The notes: generated by a model from the sequence alone, not told the origin. DNA of 21,379 bases from CAZKMQ01 sp964554065 (GCA_964554065.1 CAZKMQ010000008.1:1-21379), one strand, 5' to 3'; shown: positions 1 to 7,798, numbered from the stretch's first letter. Numbers and translations: made by a program.

Positions 1-16
1 TTCACCTGAGGGAGTT

Positions 17-397
17 ATGTTGAAAAAACAAGAAGAGCAAACCAAAAAAATCGATCAAGAAAAAACTGACCAACTCATTGAAAGATTGGATAGTTTGGAT
101 TTTTCAAATTATGATACGGTCTTAAATTGGACTCTTGATTTTTATGAGGCATGTAGTTGGGCTGATTTTTACAAAAATGAAATCATTGGTAAATTTGAAG
201 ATAACGGATTCGGAGTAGGCACAAATACAGGTGATGATTATGATGGAGAAGATGCAGAAAATTCTGCAAAATATATATTTGGTCAATTTTTACTCTGGAT
301 AAACAACGATCAATACGGCAGACCAGGTCTTGAGAGTGCTGTAGAACGTTGGAAACAAAAATTTGATAAGCAAAAACAAGCAAACGATACAAAATAG
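17..397 (+). CDS. Hypothetical small acidic soluble protein
   Basis: Encodes 126 residues with no signal peptide and no membrane segment. The ends are charged and probably helical (Lys/Glu/Gln-rich at about residues 1-25 and 110-126). The middle is aromatic and acidic, with a run of Asp/Gly/Glu around residues 66-82. The start is supported by a GAGGGAG Shine-Dalgarno six bases before the ATG, one of the few good ones in this window. The next gene begins 35 bases after the stop. I do not recognise the family. It is probably cytoplasmic; no function can be assigned. Confidence 0.75.
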   Translation: MLKKQEEQTKKIDQEKTDQLIERLDSLDFSNYDTVLNWTLDFYEACSWADFYKNEIIGKFEDNGFGVGTNTGDDYDGEDAENSAKYIFGQFLLWINNDQYGRPGLESAVERWKQKFDKQKQANDTK

Positions 398-421
398 AGG
401 ACTTAAGAAATAGCACATAAA

Positions 422-427
422 TATACT
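422..427 (+). promoter_or_regulatory. Candidate -10 box for the DUF1761 gene
   Basis: TATACT lies six bases before the ATG at 433, so a start seven bases downstream would fall on the initiation codon and give a leaderless mRNA. There is no convincing -35 box and no Shine-Dalgarno. The call rests on the hexamer and its position only. Confidence 0.3.
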
Positions 428-432
428 TTATT

Positions 433-852
433 ATGTTAGACATCACAGTAAATTATTGGTCAGTGCTTGCTGCAGGAGTGGCCGCAATGATCTTAGGCGC
501 ACTTTGGTATTCGCCAGTACTTTTTGGAAAGCAATGGATGAAACTTTCCGGGTACACCATGAAGGACTTAGAGAAAGCAAAAAAAGATGGTGGCATGGGC
601 ATGAAATATTTTCTCGCCTTCGTTGCCAACCTGGTCATGGCATATGTCGTTGCAGTGCTCATCGACCTTCTTGACCTTGCTTCATTTGGTGACGCTGCGC
701 GCGTACTACTCTGGTTGTGGCTTGGACTTATGGTGCCAATTCTTCTCAACTTAACATTGTGGGACAAAAAACCATGGGGATTGCTTTGGCTTAATGCTTC
801 ATACTATCTTGTAGGGCTATTTGTTATTGCAGGTGTACTGCTTTGGATGTAA
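433..852 (+). CDS. DUF1761 family integral membrane protein
   Basis: A 139-residue protein that is almost entirely hydrophobic, with about four transmembrane helices (roughly residues 9-28, 58-80, 87-108 and 115-138). The N-terminal stretch with ALWYSPVLFGKQWM is the characteristic DUF1761 signature (LGxLWYSPxLFGxxW), and the length is normal for that family. The biochemical role of DUF1761 is unknown; it acts in the cytoplasmic membrane. The gene ends just before a strong bidirectional terminator and converges with the minus-strand gene at 910-1269. No Shine-Dalgarno is visible. Confidence 0.85.
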   Translation: MLDITVNYWSVLAAGVAAMILGALWYSPVLFGKQWMKLSGYTMKDLEKAKKDGGMGMKYFLAFVANLVMAYVVAVLIDLLDLASFGDAARVLLWLWLGLMVPILLNLTLWDKKPWGLLWLNASYYLVGLFVIAGVLLWM

Positions 853-866
853 GTTTTTGAAAAATC

Positions 867-901
867 AAAAAAGCGCTTGGGTTGTTAACCGGCGCTTTTT
901 T
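867..901. terminator. Bidirectional intrinsic terminator between convergent genes
   Basis: Arms 867-876 (AAAAAAGCGC) and 892-901 (GCGCTTTTTT) form a perfect 10-bp stem, and GGTT/AACC inside the loop can pair further. The A-tract and T-tract on the two sides let it end both the DUF1761 gene and the minus-strand gene that stops at 910. Confidence 0.85.
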
Positions 902-909
902 GTTTGAGG

Positions 910-1269
910 CTATTTGAACTTCTCCCTCTCTTTCTGCAGTGCAGCGAGGGTTTCTTTGCCAATGATATCCTGCTCGGCACCTTGTTTCACAAGTTCCCAA
1001 CCAAAATTCTCCAGAAGATCTGCAATGTGCTCCAATGCCTTAGTACTGCACGATAGCTCCACATATGGCTGCTGTGCAAGCGGATGAAATTCCATTGCCA
1101 AATCTTCCATCACACACTCACTAGAACGCTTTTCTAATCTTGGCAGGTAAAGCACATCTGTGCTGCGTGGCAAGAACGGAAATGGCCAATCCACATCCTT
1201 AAAAACATACCAATCAGGAGTGAGTAAATTCGGACTACGATCGTAGACAATCACAATACGTACTTTCAC
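910..1269 (-). CDS. Hypothetical protein, 119 residues
   Basis: A soluble 119-residue protein with no signal peptide or membrane segment. It starts with a beta-strand-like MKVRIVIVYD, has a middle rich in Pro, Trp and Phe, and ends in a charged helix (about residues 95-119). The initiation codon is GTG at 1269, preceded five bases upstream by AAGGGGG, a good Shine-Dalgarno that fixes the start. A separate promoter sits at 1302-1329, so it need not be cotranscribed with the antiporter gene upstream on the same strand. I do not recognise the family and propose no function. Confidence 0.75.
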   Translation of the reverse strand: MKVRIVIVYDRSPNLLTPDWYVFKDVDWPFPFLPRSTDVLYLPRLEKRSSECVMEDLAMEFHPLAQQPYVELSCSTKALEHIADLLENFGWELVKQGAEQDIIGKETLAALQKEREKFK

Positions 1270-1301
1270 GTATACCCCCTTAGATCGTGGTGGTTATGAT
1301 C

Positions 1302-1329
1302 AGCATACACGAAATAAAGAAAATGTCAA
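1302..1329 (-). promoter_or_regulatory. Sigma-70-type promoter for the gene at 910-1269
   Basis: Reading the minus strand, TTGACA (1324-1329) is followed after 16 bases by TATGCT (1302-1307). The transcript would start near 1295, leaving a leader of about 26 bases that contains the AAGGGGG Shine-Dalgarno at 1275-1281. Confidence 0.6.
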
Positions 1330-1336
1330 GAAGAAA

Positions 1337-2494
1337 TCATGCACTATACAACCACTTCAACATAAGTGGTGCAAGAATTGTAGTAACTATAGAAAGCACA
1401 AGGATTGCTGTGAACACCAGGTTGTCTATGAGCCCAAGACCAACTGCGGCATATGTTGCAGCGAGCGTTGTAGTGAGCTGCGACGTTGAAACAATTCCAA
1501 AAACTGAAGATTCTTTGTGATCAAGATTAGAAAGTCGCCCAGAAATGTAACCGCTGAAAAGTTTTGAAAAAATTAATCCAAGCGGCAACACAATTAAGAT
1601 TGTGTTTTTAAAATCAAATTGACTAAACACAGACCAGTCCATTCCCATTCCAACAATAAAGAAAAATACCGGCACAAATAATCCGTAACCAAGCGTGTGC
1701 AACTTGGAATCTATATGTTCTGATGTAAGATCCTCAGACAAGAGCATACCAACTAGGAACGCCGCAAGAATTGGGTGCACACCAAGCAAAGAAAAGATCG
1801 CTAACACTGCAATGAGTACAACAATCACCAAGCGCAACCGATCTTCATGCTCACTTCCTTTAAACAGCCATCTGGTTTTTATAAAAAGCCTTGAGAATGG
1901 CGGAAGAATAATCTTAAGTGCAACGAAGGCAAGAAGCAGGAGCACAATATATAAAGGAAGTGGCAAGTTAACAATAGGTGCTACGCTTTGGAAAAAGATA
2001 GCAATCAAAACCAATGAAATTGCATCCTGTGCTACCACCGAAGAGATGAGCAAATTCTGTACCTTCCGCTTCAGATGAGTTGCCTTAACAGATGGAATAA
2101 CAATCGCGACAGATGATGAAATAAATATTAGCGCCACTAATGTTGAAACTATCCAATCATAGCCAAACCAGCGCATGATCCCCACACCAACAAGCGACGG
2201 GATAAGTGCATTCAATACCGACATGATCGCAATAGACTTCTTGGAATCATTCAGCTCATGCGGTCGTGTCTGCAGTCCAGCCAAGAACATCAAGAATGTG
2301 AATCCAAGAAAGCCAAAGAACTCAATTACTGCATCGGATTTAACTAATCCTAATCCATGCGGACCAAACAACGCCCCGAACAAAATAAGTGACGTGACAA
2401 ATGGCACGCGAAATTTTTTGAAAAGTTCTGGGATCACTAACCCGCCAAATAATATGACAAGTAAAATGAGTAATGTGTTTTCTGCTCCGCTCAT
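1337..2494 (-). CDS. CPA2-family (Kef/NapA-type) monovalent cation:proton antiporter
   Basis: A polytopic membrane protein of 385 residues with about 11-13 transmembrane helices, the normal size of the Na_H_Exchanger core. Family marks are GPHGLGLV near residues 44-51, FLMFLAGL around 67-74, and AQDAISLVLI with a Gln-Asp pair at about 156-157. QD at this position is typical of Kef-like potassium/proton members, while NapA-type sodium exchangers carry DD. There is no C-terminal RCK/TrkA-N domain, so the usual nucleotide or glutathione gating is absent. The frame opens at a GTG at 2512, but I prefer the ATG at 2494 because a promoter would start the RNA two bases before it. Likely role: pH or cation homeostasis at the cytoplasmic membrane. 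Confidence 0.88.
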   Translation of the reverse strand: MSGAENTLLILLVILFGGLVIPELFKKFRVPFVTSLILFGALFGPHGLGLVKSDAVIEFFGFLGFTFLMFLAGLQTRPHELNDSKKSIAIMSVLNALIPSLVGVGIMRWFGYDWIVSTLVALIFISSSVAIVIPSVKATHLKRKVQNLLISSVVAQDAISLVLIAIFFQSVAPIVNLPLPLYIVLLLLAFVALKIILPPFSRLFIKTRWLFKGSEHEDRLRLVIVVLIAVLAIFSLLGVHPILAAFLVGMLLSEDLTSEHIDSKLHTLGYGLFVPVFFFIVGMGMDWSVFSQFDFKNTILIVLPLGLIFSKLFSGYISGRLSNLDHKESSVFGIVSTSQLTTTLAATYAAVGLGLIDNLVFTAILVLSIVTTILAPLMLKWLYSA

Positions 2495-2502
2495 GTATGC
2501 AC

Positions 2503-2530
2503 ATTGTACCACCTTGACGATGCATCACAA
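2503..2530 (-). promoter_or_regulatory. Candidate promoter giving a near-leaderless antiporter mRNA
   Basis: On the minus strand TTGTGA (2525-2530) is followed after 16 bases by TACAAT (2503-2508). The predicted start is near 2496, two bases before the ATG at 2494. AAGGTGG at 2509-2515 resembles a Shine-Dalgarno but lies 14 bases from the ATG and would not be in this transcript. Confidence 0.45.
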
Positions 2531-2532
2531 AG

Positions 2533-2563
2533 TTGTATTGTTCATGTATACTATTTTTATACT
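2533..2563 (+). promoter_or_regulatory. Candidate promoter for the DM13 gene
   Basis: TTGTAT (2533-2538) and TATACT (2558-2563) are separated by 19 bases, giving a start near 2570 and an eight-base leader before the ATG at 2578. A second TATACT lies at 2547-2552. The region is AT-rich, so the exact boxes are uncertain. Confidence 0.35.
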
Positions 2564-2577
2564 CCTAATCTGAATTT

Positions 2578-3201
2578 ATGAAACTCTTTCTTATTATTAT
2601 CGGGGCTGTCATTGTAATTGGTGTTGGCTTCTGGCTGGTCAAACCTTTTTTTACTAGTGTTGAAGTAAATGAATCTTTGGATGACCTAACTTCCATGCAT
2701 AAAGATAAAATGGCAAGTAAAAAACTTCCTATTAACGAATCCGCTTCTGAAACTCCACCTGAAAAACCGCTTGAAGAACCGGCAAAGGATGAGACAACAA
2801 AAGAGGATGAGAAACCCGATCCAGAACCAACTACTGAACCTGCTGCTGAACCTGATCCAGAACCAACTACTGAACCTGCAACTCCAGAGACCGTTAGCCA
2901 AGGCTCATTTGAAGGGCGTGCTGCACACAATGCTTCTGGAACTGCTAAGCTGATTAAAATTGACGATCAGTATTACGTCAGATTTGAAGATGATTTCTCC
3001 GTAACCAATGGTCCGGACTTATTTGTTGGTTTTGGAAAAGATAATAAGTACACCAAGTCAGCGCAGATCGCTGAACTCAAAGGAAATAAAGGCGGACAGA
3101 ACTATCTTGTCCCTGATCACATCGACGCTACACAGTTTAATGAAGTGTGGGTATGGTGTCGCGCGTTCTCTGTACCATTTGGCCGAGCACCACTACAATA
3201 G
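2578..3201 (+). CDS. Membrane-tethered DM13-domain protein
   Basis: A 207-residue protein in three parts. Residues 3-22 form a single membrane anchor, residues about 45-105 form a Pro/Glu/Thr-rich acidic spacer, and residues about 108-207 form a DM13 domain. The domain shows SGTAKL, a strand with FEDDFSVTNGPDL, LKGNKGGQNY, and the hallmark WCRAFSVPFG with Cys194. DM13 is a small extracytoplasmic beta-sandwich proposed in the literature to take part in redox or electron-transfer steps through that cysteine. The topology places it outside the membrane on a stalk. The domain call is strong; the redox role is family-level and not proven. It is the last gene before the importer operon promoter. 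Confidence 0.88.
   Translation: MKLFLIIIGAVIVIGVGFWLVKPFFTSVEVNESLDDLTSMHKDKMASKKLPINESASETPPEKPLEEPAKDETTKEDEKPDPEPTTEPAAEPDPEPTTEPATPETVSQGSFEGRAAHNASGTAKLIKIDDQYYVRFEDDFSVTNGPDLFVGFGKDNKYTKSAQIAELKGNKGGQNYLVPDHIDATQFNEVWVWCRAFSVPFGRAPLQ
2818..2879 (+). repeat. Two 26-bp direct repeats inside the DM13 spacer
   Basis: Bases 2818-2843 are repeated exactly at 2854-2879, an offset of 36 bases (12 codons). The repeat encodes DPEPTTEP-type units in the proline-rich stalk. It keeps the reading frame, so repeat slippage would lengthen or shorten the stalk without a frameshift. Confidence 0.85.
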
Positions 3202-3210
3202 AGCGAGCCC

Positions 3211-3240
3211 TTGACCAAAACAGCCAATCCGCGCTAAAAT
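3211..3240 (+). promoter_or_regulatory. Promoter of the branched-chain amino acid importer operon
   Basis: TTGACC (3211-3216) and TAAAAT (3235-3240) are 18 bases apart, just after the DM13 stop. RNA would start near 3247, about 42 bases before the binding-protein ATG. The leader holds AAAAAAAGG about 17 bases from the ATG, which is too far for a normal Shine-Dalgarno. It also contains a small inverted repeat, ATTACC (3244-3249) and GGTAAT (3270-3275). Confidence 0.55.
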
Positions 3241-3288
3241 TTTATTACCTGAAAAATAATCTAAAAAAAGGTAATTTTTACAAATTAT

Positions 3289-4512
3289 ATGGATAAAACA
3301 ACAAAAACAATTGTTGGTGTTATTGTGGCGGTTCTCGTAGTTTGGGGGCTGTACACCGTATTTATGGGCATGCCTGCAAATGATACTGAAGTGCCTATAA
3401 AACAACCGGAGGAAGTGGTAACTGAACCAATTAAGCTTGGCTTTATCGGTCCTCTTGCTGGTGATGCTGCTGCATATGGTGAGCCAGCACAGCAGGTTAT
3501 TACTATCGCTGTTGATGAAATCAATGCTGCAGGAGGAATTAACAACCGTGATCTTGAAGTAATTTATGAAGACGGTAACTGTACTGGCAAAGACGCAGCC
3601 AATGCTGCACAGAAATTAATTAATGTTGACCAGGTTGTTGCGATCATCGGTGGTATTTGTTCTGATGAGTCACAAGCTATAGCGCCGATTGCTGAGGCTG
3701 CTAAAGTTCCTGTTCTATCTCCAGGATCAACTAGCCCTAACTTGACTGGCGTTAGTCCATTCTTTTTCCGAAATATCCCAAGTGATGAAGGACAAGGTAG
3801 TGCATTAGCTGAAGTCGCTTTTGCAACAAAAAATTGGAGGAAAATTGCTATCATTGCAGAAAAGACAGACTATGCAACTGCTTTTGCGGACAGCTTTGAA
3901 ACACACTATGTAAGTCGTGGTGGTGAAATAGTTCGTGAGAATTTTGCACCTGAGACTAAGGACTTTCGCACTCCTTTAACTAAGCTTCGTGCTGGCGGTG
4001 TTGACGCAATTCTTATTAGCGTACAGGCGCCTGCAGCAGGAGAAACAATTCTTGGACAAATTAGTGAATTGGGATGGACACCAGGCCTGATTGGTATTGA
4101 TGTGCTTGCAACATCAGATATTGTAGCTGAAAAAGCTGAGTTGGTTGAGGGATTAATTGGCGCGGAGTTTGTACCTGACACAAACAATCCTAAGTTGAAA
4201 AACCTCATTTCAAAGTATGCAGAAAAGCATGGTGGTGAAATTCCATTTCTTACTTATGCACAAACAGAATACGACGCACCATTTATTTTAGCTGAGGGAC
4301 TAAAGTTGACAGGTGAAGACGGTGTTGCACTGGCAAGCTGGTTACGAAATCTCAAAGATTGGGTTGGTGCATCTGGCGAAACTTCATTTGACGCAAATGG
4401 TGATCGCGCTGTGGGCGGACACACACCATTTATGCTCCAAGAAGGAGAGCACGTTCCGGTTACCGGACTTACAGACACTCCAGTTGAACTTGAGGAAGAA
4501 ACCACAGAATAA
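3289..4512 (+). CDS. livJ: Branched-chain amino acid ABC transporter substrate-binding protein (LivJ/LivK family)
   Basis: A 407-residue type 1 periplasmic-binding-fold protein that captures the ligand outside the membrane and delivers it to LivHM. Residues 8-27 are a hydrophobic N-terminal segment with no lipobox cysteine, so it is probably held by an uncleaved membrane anchor. The mature part opens with IKLGFIGPLAGDAAAYGEP and continues through AVDEINAAGGI, VVAIIGGICSDES and VPVLSPGSTSPNLTG, all typical of the Peripla_BP_6/LivJ family. A short acidic tail follows the domain. It is the first gene of the operon and is separated from livH by a terminator. The actual ligand (Leu/Ile/Val, another amino acid, urea or an amide) cannot be decided from sequence by eye. 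Confidence 0.9.
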   Translation: MDKTTKTIVGVIVAVLVVWGLYTVFMGMPANDTEVPIKQPEEVVTEPIKLGFIGPLAGDAAAYGEPAQQVITIAVDEINAAGGINNRDLEVIYEDGNCTGKDAANAAQKLINVDQVVAIIGGICSDESQAIAPIAEAAKVPVLSPGSTSPNLTGVSPFFFRNIPSDEGQGSALAEVAFATKNWRKIAIIAEKTDYATAFADSFETHYVSRGGEIVRENFAPETKDFRTPLTKLRAGGVDAILISVQAPAAGETILGQISELGWTPGLIGIDVLATSDIVAEKAELVEGLIGAEFVPDTNNPKLKNLISKYAEKHGGEIPFLTYAQTEYDAPFILAEGLKLTGEDGVALASWLRNLKDWVGASGETSFDANGDRAVGGHTPFMLQEGEHVPVTGLTDTPVELEEETTE

Positions 4513-4531
4513 ATTATACTTAGTTCTTTAT

Positions 4532-4558
4532 AAAGTCGGGCCCTTCGGGCCCGGCTTT
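4532..4558 (+). terminator. Strong intrinsic terminator between livJ and livH
   Basis: Arms 4532-4543 and 4547-4558 form a 12-bp stem with one G-U pair around a TTC loop, and four T residues follow the GC-rich core. It lies 19 bases after the livJ stop. It would make binding-protein mRNA more abundant than mRNA for the membrane and ATPase subunits. Confidence 0.85.
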
Positions 4559-4562
4559 TCAA

Positions 4563-4592
4563 TTGACTACACCACCAACCAGATGGTAATGT
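4563..4592 (+). promoter_or_regulatory. Candidate second promoter, directly before livH
   Basis: TTGACT (4563-4568) is followed after 18 bases by TAATGT (4587-4592), which is preceded by TGG as in extended -10 promoters. The expected start coincides with the livH ATG at 4599, giving a leaderless message. The -10 match is modest. Confidence 0.35.
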
Positions 4593-4598
4593 TTGCTC

Positions 4599-5465
4599 AT
4601 GGAAATTGTTGCTCAACTAACAATTAATAGTATTACCACCGGCAGTATTTATGCACTGCTTGCTATTGGATTTACCCTCACCTATGGCGCGACCAAATTC
4701 TTTAACATGGCGCATGGAGTTGTCGCAGTAACCGGAGCATATGGCGTGCTTTATGCATCACACTCTCTTGAGTTGCCACTTTGGGTAGCTGTAATTTTTG
4801 GCTTGGCTGTTGCTGGGTTTGTAGGTTTGCTCAGTGACAAATTTATTTTCAATCAACTGCGCAAACGCAAGGCAACTAACATGGTTTTGCTTGTTGCATC
4901 AATTGGACTATTTGTAGCTTTGCAATCATTAATCGCGATATTTTTTACCAGTAGATTCCACACACTACGCTTGCCATCGCTTGATGTACAAACTTTTAAT
5001 GTTCTTGGAGCTACGGTCACCTCAATACAACTATGGATTTTTGCAGCAGTGACACTTACCACTCTTGGTATATGGGCACTGCTGAAATTTACGCTTTTTG
5101 GCAAATCAATCAAAGCAATAAGTGACGATGAAGAAGTGGCAAAAATTGTTGGCATTAACACTAATGTAATTATTGGCTGGGTATTCTTTGTAGGAAGTGC
5201 TGTTGCTGGACTCGGCGCCATACTTCGTGGGTATGACACTGGCATTGAACCAACATCAGGACTTCTTCTTTTGCTTGGTGGAATCATTGGCGCAACAGTT
5301 GGTGGAATGGGACGACTCATGGGTGCAGTGCTTGGTGCATTCATCCTTGGTTTTGCAGAGAACTTTGGCATCTGGTTTGTTTCTGGAGAATGGAAAGCTA
5401 CGATTGCTTTTGCTGTTTTAATTATATTTTTAATCTTTAGACCGCAAGGTATTTTTGCTGATTAG
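4599..5465 (+). CDS. livH: Branched-chain amino acid ABC transporter permease LivH
   Basis: A 288-residue polytopic permease with about eight transmembrane helices. It is recognisable from SIYALLAIGFTLTYGATKFFNMAHG near the N-terminus (shared by LivH proteins as ALxxlGLtLifGvxxxxNfAHG). Later it has the cytoplasmic coupling region FGKSIKAISDDEEVAKIVGI, then GAILGAFILGFAEN and a C-terminal FRPQGIF. The frame opens at TTG 4593, but ATG 4599 is the better start. It pairs with LivM to form the channel of the importer. The length is close to the usual ~290-308 residues. LivM starts one base after its stop, so the two are translationally coupled. Confidence 0.93.
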   Translation: MEIVAQLTINSITTGSIYALLAIGFTLTYGATKFFNMAHGVVAVTGAYGVLYASHSLELPLWVAVIFGLAVAGFVGLLSDKFIFNQLRKRKATNMVLLVASIGLFVALQSLIAIFFTSRFHTLRLPSLDVQTFNVLGATVTSIQLWIFAAVTLTTLGIWALLKFTLFGKSIKAISDDEEVAKIVGINTNVIIGWVFFVGSAVAGLGAILRGYDTGIEPTSGLLLLLGGIIGATVGGMGRLMGAVLGAFILGFAENFGIWFVSGEWKATIAFAVLIIFLIFRPQGIFAD

Positions 5466-5466
5466 T

Positions 5467-6336
5467 ATGCTTGCCTACGCACTTCATCTTGCAGTCATCT
5501 CCGGAATCTTTGCAATATTAGCGCTAAGCCTGAACCTTGTAATAGGATATACTGGCTTGCTTTCTGCAACACATGCAGCATTCTACGGAATTGGAGCATA
5601 CGCTGTTGCAATACTACTTACAACACATGGATTTGGATTTTTTGCTGCAATGCTTATTGGTATTGTATTTTCCATGGGCGCAGCACTTCTAATTGGTCTT
5701 GTGCTTTCAAAATTCAAGGGAGACTATTACGTATTAGCATCTGTTGGATTTAATATTATGATTTATGCCGCAATGCTAAATCTTGATGACATTACTGGCG
5801 GTGCACTTGGCATTCCAGGAATCAGCAAACCTTCTGTTGGTGGATTCACCTTCTCTAGCACACTTGAGATGTTCATTCTTACACTTATACTCCTACTACT
5901 TATATATTTACTTGTACATTTTATTACAAAATCTTCTTTTGGTCGTGTACTTAAGGCAATTCGCGAGGATGAAACAGCAATTCAAATCTTCGGATACAAC
6001 ACACAGAAATTCAAACTTACCATATTCGTACTTGCTGCTGGAATGGCAGCTGTAGCTGGTGGTGTTTATGCAAGTTATATTACCTTTGTCGGCCCTTCAA
6101 CATTTGAAGTAATGGAATCTGTATTTATTATTGCTATGATTATTCTTGGTGGTCTAGCAAGCAACAAAGGAGCGGTAGTTGGCGCTGTCATATTTGTATT
6201 ACTACCTGAATTGCTGCGCCAAATTGGATTTGCAGGAGAGATCGCTGGACACATGCGTCAAATTATTTACGGTTTACTACTTGTACTACTTATGATGTAT
6301 CGACCGCAAGGCATGTTCGGAGAATACAAATTGTAA
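5467..6336 (+). CDS. livM: Branched-chain amino acid ABC transporter permease LivM
   Basis: A 289-residue partner permease with about eight to nine transmembrane helices. Family features are LSLNLVIGYTGLLSATHAAFYGIGAY near the N-terminus, FGRVLKAIREDETAIQIFGYN as the ATPase-coupling loop, and MYRPQGMFGE at the end. It is shorter than the ~425-residue enterobacterial LivM but matches the compact form found in many Gram-positives and archaea. The upstream TTG at 5455 would overlap livH; the ATG at 5467, one base after the livH stop, is preferred. livG follows after two bases. Confidence 0.93.
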   Translation: MLAYALHLAVISGIFAILALSLNLVIGYTGLLSATHAAFYGIGAYAVAILLTTHGFGFFAAMLIGIVFSMGAALLIGLVLSKFKGDYYVLASVGFNIMIYAAMLNLDDITGGALGIPGISKPSVGGFTFSSTLEMFILTLILLLLIYLLVHFITKSSFGRVLKAIREDETAIQIFGYNTQKFKLTIFVLAAGMAAVAGGVYASYITFVGPSTFEVMESVFIIAMIILGGLASNKGAVVGAVIFVLLPELLRQIGFAGEIAGHMRQIIYGLLLVLLMMYRPQGMFGEYKL

Positions 6337-6338
6337 AT

Positions 6339-7070
6339 ATGCCAATTTTGCAAACAAAAAATCTACAAAAACATTTCCAAGGCGTTCATGCGGTGGATCA
6401 TATCTCATTTGGTTTTGCACAAGGAAAAATCACCAGCATCATCGGCCCTAACGGTTCAGGAAAAACCACACTCATGAATACTATTTCTGGACTATACCAA
6501 ATGGATGGTGGCACAGTTATTATTAGTGATCGTGAATACAAAAAAATTTCACCACGCAAAATTGCACAAATGGGAATCACACGAACATTCCAGCATGTGC
6601 GCTTATTTGAACAAATGACAGTGCTCGACAACATACTTGTTGTTCTAACTGAGCGTGGCGTTACTGCTTCTCTTTTTGAAAAACATACCAAAGAACACAT
6701 AACTCAAGCTAAGCGAGTACTAAAGCGTGTCGACTTGTGGGACAAAAGAAATGATCTGGCAAATAATCTTTCCTATGGCCAACGCAAACTTCTTGAAATC
6801 GCACGCACACTTGCTATGGACGCCAAGATGTATTTATTTGACGAACCTTTTGCTGGCCTGTTCCCACAAATGCGCAAAATCGTAATTTCAATCATTCAGG
6901 AATTACGCGATGCCCATCATGCTGTTGTGCTTATTGAACATTCAATGGAGCTCATCCGCCAACTTTCTGATTACGTATACGTTATGGATGCAGGAAAACT
7001 GCTAGCAGAAGGAACGGCTGAGGAAGTGCTTTCTAGCAAGCATGTAATCGAAGCTTATCTTGGTGAATAA
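6339..7070 (+). CDS. livG: Branched-chain amino acid ABC transporter ATP-binding protein LivG
   Basis: A 243-residue cytoplasmic ATPase of the importer. All ABC motifs are present in order: Walker A GPNGSGKTT (36-44), Q-loop Gln85 in RTFQH, an LSYGQ signature (144-148), Walker B YLFDEP (165-170) and switch His201. The RTFQHVRLFEQMTVLDN stretch is typical of LivG rather than LivF. The length is near the usual ~255. The start ATG lies two bases after the livM stop, with no Shine-Dalgarno, implying coupled translation. It works as a heterodimer with LivF on the inner face of LivHM. Confidence 0.93.
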   Translation: MPILQTKNLQKHFQGVHAVDHISFGFAQGKITSIIGPNGSGKTTLMNTISGLYQMDGGTVIISDREYKKISPRKIAQMGITRTFQHVRLFEQMTVLDNILVVLTERGVTASLFEKHTKEHITQAKRVLKRVDLWDKRNDLANNLSYGQRKLLEIARTLAMDAKMYLFDEPFAGLFPQMRKIVISIIQELRDAHHAVVLIEHSMELIRQLSDYVYVMDAGKLLAEGTAEEVLSSKHVIEAYLGE

Positions 7071-7071
7071 T

Positions 7072-7797
7072 ATGAAAAAAGAAATCTTATTACAACTCAA
7101 AGACGTTTCTGTTCACTATGCCGGCTTGCAAGCACTCGATAAAGTGAACATAAATATTGATGAAGGTGAGGTAGTGGCTGTTATGGGACCAAATGGCGCT
7201 GGAAAATCTACTGTGCTGAAAACCATTTTCGGTCTAACTGATATATCGCACGGAAAAATCCTATTGCATGAAAAGCCTGTCCAGCCCATCCCACATAAAA
7301 TCGTACACCAAGGCATTGCGTTCGTTCCGCAAGGCCGCCGCGTTTTCACGCATCTTACAGTTGAGGAAAATCTAGAGATAGGCGGCTGGATTGTTAAAGA
7401 CAAGACTGAACTGCGCCGTCGCATAGATGAAATTATGGAAACCTTCCCCGCACTCAAACAAAAACGCAAAGCAAAATCAGGAACTCTGTCTGGCGGCCAA
7501 CAACAAATGCTAGCGGTCGGTCGCGGACTTATGGTTGATCCAAAGTTACTTTTACTTGATGAACCAACACTTGGCCTGTCGCCGAAACTAGTTAAAGATA
7601 TGTTTGCAAAAATAAAAGAGATCAACGAACGGCACAACACCGCAATCATGGTTGTAGAGCACAACGTGAAATCACTACTTGGAATTGTTGATCGCGCATA
7701 TGTTCTTGATAAGGGAAAAGTCGTGCATGAAAATTCCGCAGAAAAATTGGTCAGCTCTGGTGTGCTTGAGAAAGTTTTTGTTGGTAAAACAATTTAG
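7072..7797 (+). CDS. livF: Branched-chain amino acid ABC transporter ATP-binding protein LivF
   Basis: A 241-residue ATPase with Walker A GPNGAGKST (39-47), Gln87 in VPQGRRVF, an LSGGQ signature (139-143), Walker B LLLLDEP (159-165) and His197. The FVPQGRRVFTHLTVEENL and LGLSPKLV stretches are the LivF hallmark. The frame opens at TTG 7060 inside livG; the ATG at 7072 is one base after the livG stop and fits family length. It completes a full five-gene importer. A Nudix gene starts one base after its stop, so it is probably in the same transcript. Confidence 0.93.
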   Translation: MKKEILLQLKDVSVHYAGLQALDKVNINIDEGEVVAVMGPNGAGKSTVLKTIFGLTDISHGKILLHEKPVQPIPHKIVHQGIAFVPQGRRVFTHLTVEENLEIGGWIVKDKTELRRRIDEIMETFPALKQKRKAKSGTLSGGQQQMLAVGRGLMVDPKLLLLDEPTLGLSPKLVKDMFAKIKEINERHNTAIMVVEHNVKSLLGIVDRAYVLDKGKVVHENSAEKLVSSGVLEKVFVGKTI

Positions 7798-7798
7798 T

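Noticed and set aside
2818..2879. Possible CRISPR-like or minisatellite repeat
   Set aside because: There are only two copies, in frame within a coding stalk, with no spacer pattern and no cas genes.
2565..2930. Minus-strand frame rich in Gly/Ser opposite the DM13 gene
   Set aside because: Its low-complexity composition is the reverse complement of the Pro/Glu stalk repeats. The plus strand encodes a recognised DM13 domain.
4853..5371. 172-codon minus-strand frame
   Set aside because: It lies entirely opposite livH, is Pro/Ser-rich with no domain, and livH is a confident family match.
7116..7664. 182-codon minus-strand frame
   Set aside because: It lies opposite the ABC motifs of livF and is a shadow of that gene.
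7679..7798. Longer N-terminus for the Nudix gene
   Set aside because: The extra 40 codons overlap livF in another frame and have no family support. The ATG at 7799 is one base after the livF stop.
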